The notes: generated by a model from the letters alone, not told the origin. DNA of 64,000 bases from Deltaproteobacteria bacterium (GCA_029261925.1 JAJDAJ010000111.1:1-64000); one strand, 5' to 3'; counted from the first letter of the stretch, positions 1 through 10,660 are shown. Numbers and translations: made by a program.

Positions 1-119
1 ACCGACCCCGTGGGCGGCGGGGGCCGCCAGATCCCTCACAACACCAACCCGCGACGCGGCCTGGGCCGGCCCCAGCACTTCGGACCGCGTGGGCCCCCCC
101 CCCCCCCCAGCCCAGCCCC
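1..119. other. Left-edge non-coding or truncated segment with poly-C tract
   Basis: No recognisable gene end is visible in any frame of these bases. The clear landmark is a run of 15 consecutive C at 94-108, 11 nt before the ATG of the CoA-transferase. No Shine-Dalgarno sequence lies between the C run and that ATG. The stretch could be the end of an upstream gene whose frame cannot be judged from so little sequence. Confidence 0.5.
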
Positions 120-1268
120 ATGCTCGACGGGATCCGGGTCCTGAACCTGGCGAGCGTCGGCCCGGCCGCGCGGGCCGGTCGCTGGCTCGCCGACTACGGT
201 GCCGACGTGATCCAGATCGGTCCCACGCCGCGCAAGGGAGGCGTGCAGATCAAGCCGCCGTTCTTCAGCTACAGCGCGGGCCGCGGCCTGCGCCGCGCGC
301 AGTTCGACCTGAAAGACGAGGCGGGACGCGCGGCCTTCCTGCGCCTGGCGGCGGGCGCGGACGTGCTGATCGAGAGCTTCCGGCCCGGCGTCGCCGCGCG
401 CATCGGCATCGGCTACGACGAGGTTCGCGCGCTCAATCCGCGCATCGTGTACTGCTCCACCAGCGGCTACGGACAGCAGGGGCCCTACGCGCAGTGGGCG
501 GGGCACGACATCAACTACCTGGCGCTGGGTGGCTTCCTCGACTGCACCACGGCGCGCGCCGACGGGGGGCCGCCGATTCCCGGCGCGACCGTCGCCGACG
601 GCGCCGGCGGCGGCATGCAGGCCCTGGTCGCGATCCTGGCCGCGCTCGTCGAGCGCGGCCGCACCGGAGAGGGTCGCTGGCTCGACGTGAGTGCGGCCGA
701 CGGCGTGCTCGCGCTGATGTCGCAGCAGATCGACGAGTACCTCGCCGTGGGCACGCTCCCGGGGCCGGGCAGCAACATCCTGACGGGCCGCTACGCCTGC
801 TACGACTGCTACCCCTGCGCCGACGGCGGCTGGGTGAGCGTGGGCGTGGTGGAGCCGCATTTCTACGCCAATCTCTGCAAGGCACTGGAGCTGGAGCAGT
901 ACCTGCCGCACCAGCACGAGGACGAGAAGCAGGACGAGATCCGGGCGGCGTTCCGCGAGCGCTTCCTGACGCGAACGCGCGACGAGTGGGTCGCGGAGCT
1001 GGCGCCGAACGACTGCTGCGTGGCGCCCGTCTACAGCGTGCCCGAGCTCGTCGAGGACGCCCACTACGCCGCGCGCGGCGCCTGGATCGAGGCCGAGGAC
1101 GTCGAGCACGGCCGCTTCCGCCAGCTCGCCCCGATGTTCTCGGGCTGCGAGCGCGAGCAGCCCCTGTACACGACGCGCGACGAGACCGACACCGCCGACG
1201 TGCTGCGCGCGGCGGGCCTCGGCGACGACGAGATCGAGCGCCTGCGCGCCGCCGGCGCGGTGGCCTGA
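120..1268 (+). CDS. CaiB/BaiF (class III) CoA-transferase
   Basis: A 382-residue protein of the class III CoA-transferase family, which moves CoA between acyl-CoA and a free carboxylic acid through an enzyme-bound aspartyl-CoA intermediate. The start LDGIRVLNLA, the RxGRWLADYGADVIQIG segment and the central YCSTSGYGQQGPY and GHDINYLALGG segments are typical; the Asp of GHDINY is the expected catalytic Asp. Length fits the family (about 380-400). It is first in a run with two MaoC-type genes and an acyl-CoA dehydrogenase, so it probably activates an acid for beta-oxidation-like breakdown. The ATG at 120 fits the family N-terminus but has no visible ribosome binding site. The substrate cannot be read from sequence. 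Confidence 0.9.
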   Translation: MLDGIRVLNLASVGPAARAGRWLADYGADVIQIGPTPRKGGVQIKPPFFSYSAGRGLRRAQFDLKDEAGRAAFLRLAAGADVLIESFRPGVAARIGIGYDEVRALNPRIVYCSTSGYGQQGPYAQWAGHDINYLALGGFLDCTTARADGGPPIPGATVADGAGGGMQALVAILAALVERGRTGEGRWLDVSAADGVLALMSQQIDEYLAVGTLPGPGSNILTGRYACYDCYPCADGGWVSVGVVEPHFYANLCKALELEQYLPHQHEDEKQDEIRAAFRERFLTRTRDEWVAELAPNDCCVAPVYSVPELVEDAHYAARGAWIEAEDVEHGRFRQLAPMFSGCEREQPLYTTRDETDTADVLRAAGLGDDEIERLRAAGAVA

Positions 1269-1278
1269 GAGGAGGACC

Positions 1279-1806
1279 ATGGACCCGCCGCTGCTCGACC
1301 CGCTCCCCGACGAGATCGCCTCGCGCGTGGGCGAGGTCTGGTACACCGACGAGACCAGCTTCGGCATCGAGCGCGGTCACATCGAGACCGGCTGTGCCTC
1401 GGTCGAGAACGGCAACCCGCTGTACTGGGACGAGGAGGTCGCGCAGGAGATCACCGGCGGCGCGATCGCGCCTGCCACGATGATCTCGGTCTGGTTCCGC
1501 CGCCACCACTGGATGCCCGAGATGCACGACGCCCTGATGCCCTACCAGATCCACTTCGACCTGAAGGCACGGCTGGAGCTGCCCGAGGCGATCATGTCCC
1601 ACAACCTGCTCGAGTTCGGCGCCCCGGTGCGTCCGGGCGACCGGCTGCGCGTCAGCCAGTCGCTGGTCTCGATCAGCGAGCCCAAGCGCACGAAGCTCGG
1701 GATCGGACGCTTCTGGGTCATCTCGCAGGACTTCACCAACCAGGACGGCGAGCGGGTCTGCTGGGAGACGATCACCGGCTACGGCTACCGGAGGCAGGTC
1801 TCGTGA
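1279..1806 (+). CDS. MaoC-like / FAS1-like dehydratase domain protein (probable non-catalytic half)
   Basis: A 175-residue single hot-dog domain of the N-terminal MaoC (FAS1-like dehydratase) type. The segment SVENGNPLYWDEEVA sits where active hydratase-2 proteins carry a catalytic Asp and His (GD-NP-H). Here these positions read ENGNPLY, so this half probably binds substrate rather than catalyses. It starts with an ATG behind a strong AGGAGG and overlaps the next MaoC gene by 4 nt (GTGA), which fits co-translation of a two-subunit enoyl-CoA hydratase like ChsH1/ChsH2 of mycobacterial steroid side-chain catabolism. The pairing is inferred from gene size and order. Confidence 0.8.
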   Translation: MDPPLLDPLPDEIASRVGEVWYTDETSFGIERGHIETGCASVENGNPLYWDEEVAQEITGGAIAPATMISVWFRRHHWMPEMHDALMPYQIHFDLKARLELPEAIMSHNLLEFGAPVRPGDRLRVSQSLVSISEPKRTKLGIGRFWVISQDFTNQDGERVCWETITGYGYRRQVS

Positions 1807-2285
1807 GCACCCCCGTCAGGCTGACCGCCGGCGACGTCCAGAAGGGCGATCGGCTGCCCGAGCTCGCCCACGACGTGACCGCGACCACCGTCGTGCTGGG
1901 CGCGCTCGCGACCCGCGACTGGCGGCCGATGCACCACGACCACGACTTCGCGGTCAACCGCAACGGCACCCGGGACATCTTCCTGAACACGCCCAACCAG
2001 GCGCACTGGTTCGAGCGCTACGTCACCGACTGGACCGGGCCGCACGGGCGCGTCGCCAGGATGATCTTCAACATGCAGGACTCCGTGTACCCCGGCGATC
2101 ACATGATCTACCGCGGTACGGTCTCGAACGTCGAGACCGACGATCGCGGCTGCTGCTGGGTGGACGTGGAGGTCGAGCTGACCGCCGGCGATCGCCTGTG
2201 CACCACGTGCTCCGTGCGCGTGGCGCTGCCCTCCGACGCGAGCGACAACCCCTGGAAGCGCCGGGGCGAGGACTGGAAGCCCTGA
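1803..2285 (+). CDS. MaoC-like hydratase (probable catalytic half)
   Basis: A 160-residue hot-dog-fold protein. The segment TRDWRPMHHDHDFA carries the Asp and His expected of the hydratase-2 active site, unlike the preceding gene product. It probably adds water to a trans-2-enoyl-CoA as the partner of the upstream MaoC half. The GTG start overlaps the upstream stop as GTGA. A 36-nt gap with GGAG separates it from the acyl-CoA dehydrogenase gene, consistent with one operon for activation, dehydrogenation and hydration of an acyl-CoA. Confidence 0.83.
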   Translation: MSTPVRLTAGDVQKGDRLPELAHDVTATTVVLGALATRDWRPMHHDHDFAVNRNGTRDIFLNTPNQAHWFERYVTDWTGPHGRVARMIFNMQDSVYPGDHMIYRGTVSNVETDDRGCCWVDVEVELTAGDRLCTTCSVRVALPSDASDNPWKRRGEDWKP

Positions 2286-2321
2286 ATTCTGTGCCCCGCC
2301 GAAGGGGGCCGAGGAGCCGAC

Positions 2322-3446
2322 ATGGATCTGGACTTCACCGAGGAGCAGGGAATGCTTCGCGAGATGGTGCGGGGCGTCTGCAGCGAGTACGCGCCGCTGG
2401 ACATCGTGCGCGAGCTCGAGGACGATCCCACCGGATACCCGTCGGACTTCTGGAAGCAGCTCGGCGAGCTGGGCCTGCTCGGGATCCTGATCCCCGAGGA
2501 GCTGGGCGGCGCCGAGCAGAGCATGCTCGAGGCGGTGATCGTCTACGAGGAGCTGGGGCGCTCGCTCGCGCCCTCGCCCCACTTCGTCAGCGCGATCCTG
2601 GGCGCCGGGGCGCTGCGCGCGGCGGGCAGCCCGGCACAGCAGCAGCACTGGCTGCCGCAGATCGCCGACGGCAGCGCGATCCTGACCCCGGCGTGGCTCG
2701 AGCCTGGCAACGGCTCGGGCCCGCAGGGCGTGCAGCTGCGCGCCGAGCCGCGCGCGGATGGCTTCGTGCTCGACGGCACCAAGCGCCACGTGGTCTTCGC
2801 CAGCTCCGCGACGCGCCTGCTGGTCCTGGCCCGCACCGGCGACGCGCCCGGTGCGATCGACCTGTTCCTGATCGATCCGAGGGCGAAGGGGGTGACCCTG
2901 GAGCAGGACCTGACGCTGGCCGCCGACACCCAGTACCGCGTGACGTTCGACGGCGTCGAGGTCTCCGCCGACGACCGGGTCGGCGCGGCGGGCTCGGGCT
3001 GGGCGACCTGGGATCGTGTGATGCACGACGGCATCATCGTGTGCGGGGCGCAGGCGCTCGGTGGTGCCGGGCGCGCGCTGGAGCTGACGGTCGAGTACTC
3101 CAAGGAGCGCACGCAGTTCGACAAGCCGCTGGGCGCCTTCCAGGCGCTGGCGCACTACATGGCCGACGCCGCGACCACCATCGAGGGCGGCAAGGTCGTC
3201 GTCTACGAGGCGGCCTGGGCGCGCAGCGAGGGCCGCCCGATCACGCGCCTGGCCCCGATGGCGAAGCTCTTCGGGTGTCAGACGTATCGCGACGTGACCG
3301 CCAAGTGTCAGCAGATCTACGGCGGCAATGGCTTCACGATCGAGTACGACATCCAGCTCTACTTCCGGCGCGCCAAGCAGCTCCAGCTGTCGTGGTGGGA
3401 CCAGCGCTACCTCGAGGAGCTCGTCGCGGCGGCGGTGCTCGATTAG
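2322..3446 (+). CDS. Acyl-CoA dehydrogenase family protein (short, canonical Glu not seen)
   Basis: A 374-residue flavoprotein of the acyl-CoA dehydrogenase fold: alpha-helical N-terminus (MDLDFTEEQ), middle beta domain, and C-terminal helices with RTQFDKPLGAFQ and YGGNGFTIEYDIQLYFRRAK. The usual C-terminal YEGT-type segment carrying the catalytic Glu of MCAD-like enzymes is absent; the chain ends soon after the RRAK helix. That pattern is known from heteromeric (alpha2beta2) steroid-type dehydrogenases in which only one subunit is catalytic. No second dehydrogenase subunit is adjacent in this window. It could also be an active enzyme using another base. Confidence 0.88.
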   Translation: MDLDFTEEQGMLREMVRGVCSEYAPLDIVRELEDDPTGYPSDFWKQLGELGLLGILIPEELGGAEQSMLEAVIVYEELGRSLAPSPHFVSAILGAGALRAAGSPAQQQHWLPQIADGSAILTPAWLEPGNGSGPQGVQLRAEPRADGFVLDGTKRHVVFASSATRLLVLARTGDAPGAIDLFLIDPRAKGVTLEQDLTLAADTQYRVTFDGVEVSADDRVGAAGSGWATWDRVMHDGIIVCGAQALGGAGRALELTVEYSKERTQFDKPLGAFQALAHYMADAATTIEGGKVVVYEAAWARSEGRPITRLAPMAKLFGCQTYRDVTAKCQQIYGGNGFTIEYDIQLYFRRAKQLQLSWWDQRYLEELVAAAVLD

Positions 3447-3460
3447 CAGCTGGTGAACGC

Positions 3461-3466
3461 TATGCT
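3461..3466 (+). promoter_or_regulatory. Candidate -10 of the dprA operon
   Basis: TATGCT lies 36 nt before the dprA start in the 56-nt gap after the acyl-CoA dehydrogenase gene. It follows the TAnnnT pattern seen before many genes here. No good -35 is visible. Confidence 0.35.
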
Positions 3467-3502
3467 CGGCGCTCCCCGGCCCGGTCCCGCGGAGTGTCGA
3501 GA

Positions 3503-4582
3503 ATGCCGCACGATCCGGGACCCTGGCTTGCGCTGGCGCGCGGTACCGGCAGTCGCGCGCGCGCCCGACGCCTGCTCGAGGCGCTCGGAGATCCTCTCGC
3601 CGTGCTCGACGCCGGCGAGGCGCGGCTCGCGGCCCACGTACCGCGCGAGATCGCGCGGGCACTCGCGAGCGGTGCCCCGCTGGTCGCGGCGCGCGCGGAG
3701 CTCGAGCGCGCGGCCGCGCTCGGTGCTCGCTGCCTCGGCCTCGGGCACCCCGGGTTCCCCGACGCCCTGCGCCGGATCCCCGATCCTCCGCTCGCGCTGT
3801 ACGTGCGCGGTCCGCTGCCCAGCGGGCCGGCGCTCGCGGTCGTCGGCTCGCGACGCGCGACGCAGCGCGCGCGCGAGGTCGCCCGGAGCTGGTCGGCGGA
3901 GCTCGCGGCCGCGGGCGCCTGGGTGGTCAGCGGCCTCGCCTACGGCATCGACGCGGCCGCGCACCGCGGGGCCCTGGAGGCCGGAGGCTTCACGGCCGCG
4001 GTGCTGGCCTCCGGCCCCGACCGGGCATCGCCGCGCGGCAACGCGCGCCTGGCGCAGCGCATCCTGGACGCGGGCGGCGCCTGGATCTCGGAGCACCCGC
4101 CCGGCACGCCGGCCCTGCCGCATCACTTCCCCGAGCGGAACCGGCTGATCAGCGGGCTGGCCCGCGCGCTGCTCGTGGTCGAGGCGCGCATGGCCTCGGG
4201 CTCGCTCTGGAGCGCTCGCCACGCCCTGGAGCAGGGCCGGGAGGTCCTGGCCGTTCCGGGTCCCATCGACACCGACGCGTGTCGCGGGAGCAACCTGCTG
4301 CTCCGCGATGGCGCGCATGTCGCCCTCGAGGCGGCCGACGTGCTCTGGGCCGTGCTGGGCCGGGACGCGCCCGTCGCGCGGCCGGCGCCTCCCCGGGATC
4401 CGGCGCTGGACCCGATCCTCGAGGCCCTGCGCGAGGGCCCGGCCGATGCCGAGGCCCTGGGCAGCGCCCTCGGGCTGAGCCCTGCCGAGCTCGCCGGGAC
4501 CCTGCTCGAGCTGGAGCTCGGCGGGCGGGTGACCCGGAGCGGGACTCGCGTGGCCCTGCGGGCCCCGGGAGCGGACCCCTGA
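3503..4582 (+). CDS. dprA: DNA-processing protein DprA (Smf)
   Basis: A 359-residue DprA homologue. The N-terminal helix-hairpin region ([13 protein letters not shown]) is followed by the Rossmann-like DNA-binding domain with [35 protein letters not shown] and AVPGPID, and a C-terminal winged-helix (DML1-like) region from about residue 300. DprA loads RecA onto incoming single-stranded DNA during transformation; in many non-competent bacteria it remains as a housekeeping gene. The ATG at 3503 is preceded by GGAG and starts at the family N-terminus. It leads a compact operon with trmFO one base downstream. In the comparable Bacillus order topA lies between dprA and trmFO; here it is missing. 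Confidence 0.92.
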   Translation: MPHDPGPWLALARGTGSRARARRLLEALGDPLAVLDAGEARLAAHVPREIARALASGAPLVAARAELERAAALGARCLGLGHPGFPDALRRIPDPPLALYVRGPLPSGPALAVVGSRRATQRAREVARSWSAELAAAGAWVVSGLAYGIDAAAHRGALEAGGFTAAVLASGPDRASPRGNARLAQRILDAGGAWISEHPPGTPALPHHFPERNRLISGLARALLVVEARMASGSLWSARHALEQGREVLAVPGPIDTDACRGSNLLLRDGAHVALEAADVLWAVLGRDAPVARPAPPRDPALDPILEALREGPADAEALGSALGLSPAELAGTLLELELGGRVTRSGTRVALRAPGADP

Positions 4583-4583
4583 G

Positions 4584-5930
4584 ATGGGCTCTACTCTCCC
4601 GGATCCCATGGAGCGCTGCGTCACGGTCGTCGGCGGAGGTCTCGCGGGCTGCGAGGCGGCGCTGCAGCTCGCGCGCCGCGGCGTGGACGTGCGCCTGGTG
4701 GAGATGAAGCCACTGCGGCGCTCGCCCGCGCACCTGAGCGAGGCGCTCGCCGAGCTGGTCTGCTCCAACAGCCTGCGCTCCGACCGCCTGCACAACGCCG
4801 TGGGCCTGCTGCACGAGGAGATGCGGCGCGCCGGCTCGATCGTGCTCGAGGCCGCGGACGCCTCGCGCGTGCCCGCGGGTGGCGCGCTGGCGGTGGACCG
4901 CGAGGGCTTCTCGGCGCACATCGATGCCGCCGTTCGCGCCCACACGCGCATCGAGGTCGTGGCCGAGGAGCTGCGAGAGCTGCCGCCGTCTCCGGCGATC
5001 GTCGCCACCGGCCCGCTGACGGCCGACGATCTGGCGGCGCGCATCCGCGAGATCTGCGGCGACGCGCTGTACTTCTACGACTCGATCGCGCCGACGGTCT
5101 ACGCCGACAGCCTGGACATGGACGTGGTCTACCGGGCCTCGCGCTACGACGAGGCGGGGCAGGGCGACTACCTGAACCTGCCGCTCGACGAGGCGGCGTA
5201 CCTGGCATTCGTCGAGGAGCTGGTACGCGGCGAGAAGGTCCCGCTGCACGCCTTCGAGAAGGCGCTGTACTTCGAGGGCTGCCTGCCGATCGAGGTGATG
5301 GCCGAGCGCGGTCCGAAGACGCTTTCGTTCGGGCCGATGAAGCCGGTCGGCCTGCCCGATCCGCGCACGGGGCGTGAGCCGTACGCCGTGGTGCAGCTGC
5401 GCCAGGAGGACGCCGGCGGCACGCTCTACAACCTGGTCGGCTTCCAGACCAAGCTGCGCATCGGCGAGCAGCGCCGCATCTTCCGCAGCCTTCCCGGGAT
5501 GGCCGGTGCGGTCTTCGCGCGCTTCGGATCGGCGCATCGCAACACCTTCATCCGCTCGCCGGATCTCCTCGATGCGCAGCTCCAGCACCGGCAGCGCGAC
5601 GGCCTGTACTTCGCGGGGCAGATCGCCGGTGTCGAGGGCTACGTGGAGTCGGCCGCGCTGGGCCTGCTGGCGGGTGTCTTCCTCGCCGCCCGCGTCCGCG
5701 GCGAGGAGGCGCCGGAGCCGCCGCCGACCAGCGCGCTGGGCGCGCTGCTGGGCCACGTCTGCCGGGGGCCCGCTGGCGACTTCCAGCCCATGAACGTCAA
5801 CTTCGGCCTCTTTCCGCCGCTGGAAGGTCCGCGCCGGGTGCCGCGGCGCGAGAAGCACCAGCGGCTGGCCGAGCGCGCGCTGCGGGACCTCGAGCCCTGG
5901 GTCGCGAGCGTCCGCGCGGTGCCCGCGTGA
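4584..5930 (+). CDS. trmFO: Methylenetetrahydrofolate-tRNA-(uracil-5-)-methyltransferase TrmFO
   Basis: A 448-residue FAD- and folate-dependent enzyme that makes 5-methyluridine at position 54 of tRNA. The N-terminal dinucleotide-binding motif [12 protein letters not shown], the CSNSLRSD segment and [14 protein letters not shown] are family signatures; the two cysteines in the latter two correspond to the catalytic pair known in B. subtilis Trm[10 protein letters not shown] and [14 protein letters not shown] are also conserved. Length matches the family (435-450). A second in-frame ATG at 4608 ([10 protein letters not shown]) is an equally plausible start. It overlaps xerC by 4 nt. Confidence 0.96.
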   Translation: MGSTLPDPMERCVTVVGGGLAGCEAALQLARRGVDVRLVEMKPLRRSPAHLSEALAELVCSNSLRSDRLHNAVGLLHEEMRRAGSIVLEAADASRVPAGGALAVDREGFSAHIDAAVRAHTRIEVVAEELRELPPSPAIVATGPLTADDLAARIREICGDALYFYDSIAPTVYADSLDMDVVYRASRYDEAGQGDYLNLPLDEAAYLAFVEELVRGEKVPLHAFEKALYFEGCLPIEVMAERGPKTLSFGPMKPVGLPDPRTGREPYAVVQLRQEDAGGTLYNLVGFQTKLRIGEQRRIFRSLPGMAGAVFARFGSAHRNTFIRSPDLLDAQLQHRQRDGLYFAGQIAGVEGYVESAALGLLAGVFLAARVRGEEAPEPPPTSALGALLGHVCRGPAGDFQPMNVNFGLFPPLEGPRRVPRREKHQRLAERALRDLEPWVASVRAVPA

Positions 5931-6850
5931 CGGCCGCCGACGCCGCGGCGATCGAGGCCTTCGAGCGCTACCTGCTCGGCGAGTGCGGCTACAGCGTGCA
6001 CACCGCCCGCGCCTACATATCTACGCTGCGGCGCCTGGCCGCGGCGGCCGAGTGCGCGCGCGACGGGGGGCTGGACCGGATCGGGCCGCTGCCCCTGCGC
6101 GCCTGGCTGGCGAGCTTCCACGGCGCCCAGAAGCCCTCGACCCGCACGCGACGCCTTTCCGCGCTGCGCTCCTTCTTCCGCTTCCGCGTGCGCACCGGCG
6201 CGCGCCCCACGGACCCCAGCGAGGGGCTCCCGGCGCCCCGGCCGGAGCGTCGCCTGCCCGCGCCCCTGCCCGCCGAGGACTGCGAGCGCGTGATCGAGGT
6301 CGAGGAGCCGCGGCGCTCCGGGCTGCTCCAGGCGCGCGACCGGGCCATGCTCGACGTGCTCTACGGCGCTGGCCTGCGCGTCGGCGAGCTGGTCGGGCTC
6401 GATGTGCGCGACTACGACCGCCACCGGCGCGAGATCCGCGTGCGCCACGGAAAGGGCGACCGGGACCGCGTGGTGCCGCTGCCGACCCTCGCCCACCAGG
6501 CCCTCGAGGCCTACCTGGAGCTGCGCGAGCGACCGGGGATCATGGGCGAGCCGATGTTCCTCAACGCCCGCGGCCGCCGCCTCTCGGACCGCTCGGTGCG
6601 CCTGGTGCTCCGCCGCCGCCTGGGCGCCGCGGGAGTTGCGCGACGCGCCAGCCCGCATACCCTGCGGCACTCCTTCGCGACGCACCTGCTCGACGCCGAC
6701 GTCGACCTGCGCTCGATCCAGGAGCTGCTGGGCCACGCGCGGCTGTCGACGACGCAGCGCTACACGCACGTTTCGGCCGAGCGCCTGGCGCGCGTGCACC
6801 GGCAGGCGCACCCGCGTGCGAAGGGACGCGGAGGCAGAGGCAGCAGATGA
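5927..6850 (+). CDS. xerC: Tyrosine recombinase XerC
   Basis: A 307-residue tyrosine recombinase that resolves chromosome dimers at dif. It has an N-terminal SAM-like core-binding domain ([18 protein letters not shown]) and a C-terminal catalytic domain. The catalytic residues are visible: Arg in GLRVGEL, Lys in HGKGDRDR, His-x-x-Arg in [12 protein letters not shown], His in [11 protein letters not shown] and the Tyr nucleophile in RYTH. The GTG start overlaps the trmFO stop (GTGA) and the 3' end overlaps hslV (ATGA). The xerC-hslV-hslU order matches Bacillus and many deltaproteobacteria, which supports XerC rather than an integrase. Confidence 0.95.
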   Translation: MTAADAAAIEAFERYLLGECGYSVHTARAYISTLRRLAAAAECARDGGLDRIGPLPLRAWLASFHGAQKPSTRTRRLSALRSFFRFRVRTGARPTDPSEGLPAPRPERRLPAPLPAEDCERVIEVEEPRRSGLLQARDRAMLDVLYGAGLRVGELVGLDVRDYDRHRREIRVRHGKGDRDRVVPLPTLAHQALEAYLELRERPGIMGEPMFLNARGRRLSDRSVRLVLRRRLGAAGVARRASPHTLRHSFATHLLDADVDLRSIQELLGHARLSTTQRYTHVSAERLARVHRQAHPRAKGRGGRGSR

Positions 6851-7385
6851 GACCCCGGATGCGATCGACCACGGTCGTGGCGGTACGGCGCGACGGCGCC
6901 GTGGCGCTGGCGAGCGACGGACAGGTGAGCTTCGGCGACACCGTGATGAAGGGCAGCGCGCGCAAGGTCCAGCGTCTGCGCGGCGGCGAGGTGCTGGCCG
7001 GGTTCGCGGGGTCCACCGCCGACGCCATGGCACTCGTCGAGCGCTTCGAGGGCAAGCTCGAGGAGTACGGTGGGGTGCTCCGGCGCGCGGCCGTGGAGCT
7101 CGCCAAGGACTGGCGCACCGACCGCAGCCTGCGCCGCCTCGAGGCGCTCATGGTGGTGGCGGACGTCCGCGAGACGCTGCTGATCTCGGGAAACGGCGAC
7201 GTGGTCGAGCCGGACGACGGCGTGGTGGGGATCGGCTCGGGCGGCGGCTACGCCCTGGCCGCGGCGCGGGCGCTGCTGGCAGCGACGGAGCTCGGCGCGC
7301 GCGAGATCGCGGAGCGCGCGCTGCTGATCGCCGCCGGCATCTGCGTGTACACCAACGACCAGCTCACCGTGGAGGTGCTGGGCGC

Positions 7386-7389
<4 letters not shown>
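6847..7389 (+). CDS. hslV: ATP-dependent protease subunit HslV (ClpQ)
   Basis: A 180-residue N-terminal-nucleophile peptidase, the proteolytic dodecamer of HslVU. The catalytic Thr heads the TTVVAVRR segment, preceded by a short propeptide (MRPRMRS, or MRS if the ATG at 6859 is used). [12 protein letters not shown] and the [16 protein letters not shown] segment are conserved. The ATG at 6847 overlaps the xerC stop and has GAGG six bases upstream, so I prefer it over 6859. It overlaps hslU by 4 nt. Confidence 0.96.
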
Positions 7390-8681
<1,292 letters not shown>

Positions 8682-8704
8682 GGCCCCAGTCCGCCGGAGG
8701 CGAC

Positions 8705-9565
8705 GTGGACGAGCTGATCGAGAAAGCCCGTGTCCTGATCGAGGCGCTGCCCTGGATCCGGGAGTTCTCCGACCGCACGGTGGTGATCAAGTACGGCGGC
8801 GCCGCCATGGTCGACGACGAGCTCAAGATGTCGTTCGCGCGCGACGTCACGCTGCTGCGGTACATCGGCGTCAAGCCCGTGATCGTGCACGGCGGTGGCC
8901 CGCAGATCGGCTCCATGCTGGAGCGCCTGGGCAAGAAGTCGAGCTTCGTGGACGGCCTGCGCGTGACCGACGACGAGACCATGGAGGTCGTCGAGATGGT
9001 CCTGGGCGGGCGCGTGAACTCCGAGATCGTGTCGCTGATCGGCGGCGAGGGCGCGCGCGCGGTCGGTCTCACCGGCCGGGACTCGGCGTTCATCACGGTC
9101 GAACGCCAGCTCGGCGCGGGCGGGCGCGACATCGGACGCGTGGGGCGGCCCGTCTCGGTGGACCCGACGCTGCTGCGCACGCTGACGGGAAACGGACTGG
9201 TCCCGGTGGTGGCGCCGCTGGGCGCCGACGCCGCGGGGCACACGCACAACATCAACGCCGACACGGCGGCGGGCGCGATCGCCGAGGCACTGCAGGCCGA
9301 GAAGCTGATCCTCCTGACCGACGTGGAGGGCGTGCTCGACGTGGACGGCAAGCTGCGGCGGCGCATGAGCCGCGCGTCGGCGCAGATCGCCATCGGCGAC
9401 GGGTCGATCCAGGGCGGCATGATCCCCAAGGTGGAGTGCTGCCTGCACGCGCTCGAGAACGGCGTGAACAGCGCGCACATCATCGACGGGCGGCTGCCGC
9501 ACGCCCTGCTTCTCGAGATCTTCACCGACGGCGGCGTGGGGACGCAGCTTGTCCGCGAAGCCTGA
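8705..9565 (+). CDS. argB: Acetylglutamate kinase
   Basis: A 286-residue amino acid kinase that phosphorylates N-acetylglutamate, the second step of arginine synthesis. Visible motifs are the lysine-containing VIKYGGAAM, HGGGPQIG, the substrate-binding GLRVTDDETMEVVEMVLGG, NINADTAAGAIA and the nucleotide-binding segment ending GGMIPKVE. The GTG start has GGAGG upstream (CCGGAGGCGAC). It continues the hslU operon and overlaps argF by 17 nt. Confidence 0.96.
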   Translation: MDELIEKARVLIEALPWIREFSDRTVVIKYGGAAMVDDELKMSFARDVTLLRYIGVKPVIVHGGGPQIGSMLERLGKKSSFVDGLRVTDDETMEVVEMVLGGRVNSEIVSLIGGEGARAVGLTGRDSAFITVERQLGAGGRDIGRVGRPVSVDPTLLRTLTGNGLVPVVAPLGADAAGHTHNINADTAAGAIAEALQAEKLILLTDVEGVLDVDGKLRRRMSRASAQIAIGDGSIQGGMIPKVECCLHALENGVNSAHIIDGRLPHALLLEIFTDGGVGTQLVREA

Positions 9566-10484
9566 TCTCCCCGAGGACTTCCTGTCGATCGCCGACTGGC
9601 CGACCGCCGCGATCGAGGCCATGCTCGACCGCGCCGTCGAGCTCAAGGCCATGCGGCGGCGCGGCGAGCAGATCGCGCCGCTCGCCGGTCGCTCGGCGCT
9701 GATGTACTTCGCCAAGCCCAGCCTGCGCACCTTCGTCAGCTTCCAGGTCGCGGTGACCGAGCTCGGCGGCAATGCGGTCTTCCTGCCGCCCGAGCAGGTG
9801 CAGATCGGCGAGCGCGAGCCCACCGAGGACGTGGCCCGGAACCTGGAGCGCTTCGTCCACCTGATCATCGCGCGGACCTACGGGCACGACCTGCTCGAGA
9901 CCCTGGCGCGCCAGGCGCGCGTTCCGGTCATCAACGCCCTGAGCGACCTGCTGCACCCCTGCCAGGCCATGGCCGACGCGCTCACGATCCGCGAGCACGG
10001 AGATCTGCGCCGCGACCTGCTCGTGTACGTGGGCGACGGCAACAACGTGGCGCACTCGCTCATGAATGTCGCCGGTGTCCTGGGCATGCAGCTCGTGGTT
10101 TGCACCCCGGAGGGCTTCGAGCCCGACCCGGCGGTGACGCGGCGGGCGCGGGAGCTGGCCGCGGCCAGCGGCGGGGAGATCCGGCTGGGCAGCGATCCGG
10201 TCCAGGCGGTGAAGGACGCAGCGTTCATCTACACCGACGTCTGGGCCAGCATGGGACAGGAGGACGAGGCCGACGCCCGCCGGGAGCGCTTCCGCCCGTA
10301 CCAGGTCAACGAGGATCTGGTCGCCGCGGCGCCGGCAGCCGTCCGGGTGCTCCACTGCCTGCCGGCCCACCGGGGCGAGGAGATCACGGCGGGCGTGTTC
10401 GAGTCCGGCCGCTCCCTGGTCTTCGAGCAGGCGGAGAACCGCCTCCACGCCCAGAAGGCCGTGATCGAGGCTCTGATGTCCTGA
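9549..10484 (+). CDS. argF: Ornithine carbamoyltransferase
   Basis: A 311-residue carbamoyltransferase forming citrulline from ornithine and carbamoyl phosphate. HPCQAMAD, DVWASMGQEDE (ornithine loop) and HCLPAHRGEE are intact. The carbamoyl-phosphate motif, usually STRTR, reads SLRTF; the first substitution is common, the second less so. The start is TTG, 17 nt inside argB, and gives the N-terminus expected of the family; the next in-frame ATG would remove part of the first helix. argG lies 5 kb downstream; argC, argD, argH and argJ are not in the window. Confidence 0.94.
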   Translation: MSAKPDLPEDFLSIADWPTAAIEAMLDRAVELKAMRRRGEQIAPLAGRSALMYFAKPSLRTFVSFQVAVTELGGNAVFLPPEQVQIGEREPTEDVARNLERFVHLIIARTYGHDLLETLARQARVPVINALSDLLHPCQAMADALTIREHGDLRRDLLVYVGDGNNVAHSLMNVAGVLGMQLVVCTPEGFEPDPAVTRRARELAAASGGEIRLGSDPVQAVKDAAFIYTDVWASMGQEDEADARRERFRPYQVNEDLVAAAPAAVRVLHCLPAHRGEEITAGVFESGRSLVFEQAENRLHAQKAVIEALMS

Positions 10485-10660
10485 GGGCCAGGGGCGCGAT
10501 GCCCCGGCGGCCCGGCACGCGGCGCGCGTCCGCGAGGCGGCTCCGCGCGCGGACCCCGCGCCAGCGCGCGACAGGCGCGCCGCGCCCGCTCAACTTCTCT
10601 CGCCACGTTCCCGATCACTTCGGGGTCAAGGTGCGCACCGGCGAAGGAGGGTGAGCGGGC
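10485..10660. other. Intergenic region with weak hairpin after argF
   Basis: This 176-nt GC-rich gap holds a 7-bp inverted repeat (GTCCGCG ... CGCGGAC) roughly 45-75 nt after the argF stop, which may help end transcription. AAGGAGG about 13 nt before the next GTG is a good ribosome binding site. I see no convincing sigma-70, sigma-32 or sigma-54 promoter. Confidence 0.4.

Noticed and set aside
10485-10660. Heat-shock (sigma-32) promoter before the J-domain gene
   Set aside because: A CCCGATCA-like -10 exists but no CTTGAA-like -35 at 13-15 nt spacing.
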